Origin: Collinsella sp.
Lineage (GTDB): Bacteria > Actinomycetota > Coriobacteriia > Coriobacteriales > Coriobacteriaceae
Direction of reading: 5' to 3'
DNA length: 6,603 bases
Assembly: GCA_022720335.1 (NCBI GenBank)
Contig: JAIHVJ010000104.1
Coordinates: 1-6,603 of the forward strand
The position numbers were made by a program, and so were the translations under genes. The notes under the pieces are model-generated. The model made no database searches. It saw only the letters and a program-made list of their open reading frames with translations, and was not told the DNA's origin. Of the stretch, positions 6,387 through 6,603 are shown in pieces (position 1 is the first letter of the stretch; each line of letters begins with the position of its first letter).

Positions 6387-6603
6387 TCAGGGTTTCAGCT
6401 TTTCAGCCGACAAAATATCGTTGAGTGCTATGTATTCTCTTGGGACATTCAATGATGCCTGTTGAGAGCGTGCTGAATCTTTGGCGAGAACTCATTTTTA
6501 GCTAATTAAATAAGGCTCTGTTAGACCAGGATTGACATTCCGCCCCGTCATCTTCTTGCGATTGCACAATGGTCGCCCCTTGTCGAATCTGAATCCGGCA
6601 AGG
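6387..6603. other. Non-coding tail with a possible mobile-element end
   Basis: No convincing gene, RNA or T-run terminator is visible in these 217 bases. An AT-rich patch (6495-6513) is followed abruptly at 6514 by ggctctgttagaccagg. Its GGCTCTGTT-type beginning resembles the ends of several IS families. On the - strand one frame is open from the window edge to an in-frame stop in the AT-rich patch, which would fit the end of a transposase running into its terminal repeat, but I do not recognise the peptide. Confidence 0.3.

Noticed and set aside
6430..6505. Short + strand frame containing M-M-P-V-E-S-V-L-N-L-W-R-E-L
   Set aside because: It has fewer than 30 codons, no clear ribosome-binding site and no recognisable family.
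6532..6560. A ttgaca box as a promoter -35 at 6532-6537
   Set aside because: No -10-like sequence occurs at 16-18 bases spacing; the following bases are GC-rich.
1..6603. CRISPR array, tRNA or rRNA genes, phage attachment sites
   Set aside because: No regularly spaced direct repeats, cloverleaf-like sequences or rRNA-like stretches are visible on either strand.

Overview
The window looks like an envelope-polysaccharide (capsule or teichoic-acid type) region of a high-GC Gram-positive. A gut Coriobacteriia member of the Collinsella/Olsenella type is my best guess. It rests on the YfhO-type membrane protein, a very GC-rich IS256-family element beside moderate-GC surface-sugar genes, and general resemblance. 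It is inference, since no marker gene is present.

Layout. (1) Bases 2-1516, + strand: the C-terminal ~500 residues of a YfhO-family membrane protein; its N-terminus lies outside the window and its extreme C-terminus is cut by the IS. (2) About 1492-2975: a complete IS256-family insertion sequence whose intact 426-aa transposase lies on the - strand (1574-2854). Its terminal inverted repeats are not at the first obvious match (1514-1522/2931-2939). They lie further out, at about 1491-1515 and 2952-2976. (3) About 2977-3810, + strand: a 5'-truncated coenzyme-F420-hydrogenase beta-subunit-like protein of the kind found in polysaccharide clusters; the homology starts exactly where the IS ends. 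(4) 3940-5001 and 5004-6386, + strand, two bases apart: a HisC-like PLP aminotransferase, and a fusion of a TagD-like cytidylyltransferase with a Gfo/Idh/MocA-type oxidoreductase domain. (5) 6387-6603: a non-coding tail, possibly reaching the edge of another mobile element.

The IS separates two broken genes and no target-site duplication is visible. The join therefore looks like an IS-mediated deletion (recombination between two copies) or an assembly join at a repeat, not a simple insertion. The IS supplies the stop codon that ends YfhO. Upstream of its transposase it carries an inverted repeat placed so that read-through transcripts, but not transcripts from its own putative promoter, would fold over the ribosome-binding site.

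The aminotransferase/cytidylyltransferase-oxidoreductase pair is the most interesting biochemistry. Together the two genes could make a CDP-activated, possibly amino-substituted, small polyol for decorating a surface glycan. The oxidoreductase half departs from family consensus at two key motifs, so its catalytic status is open.
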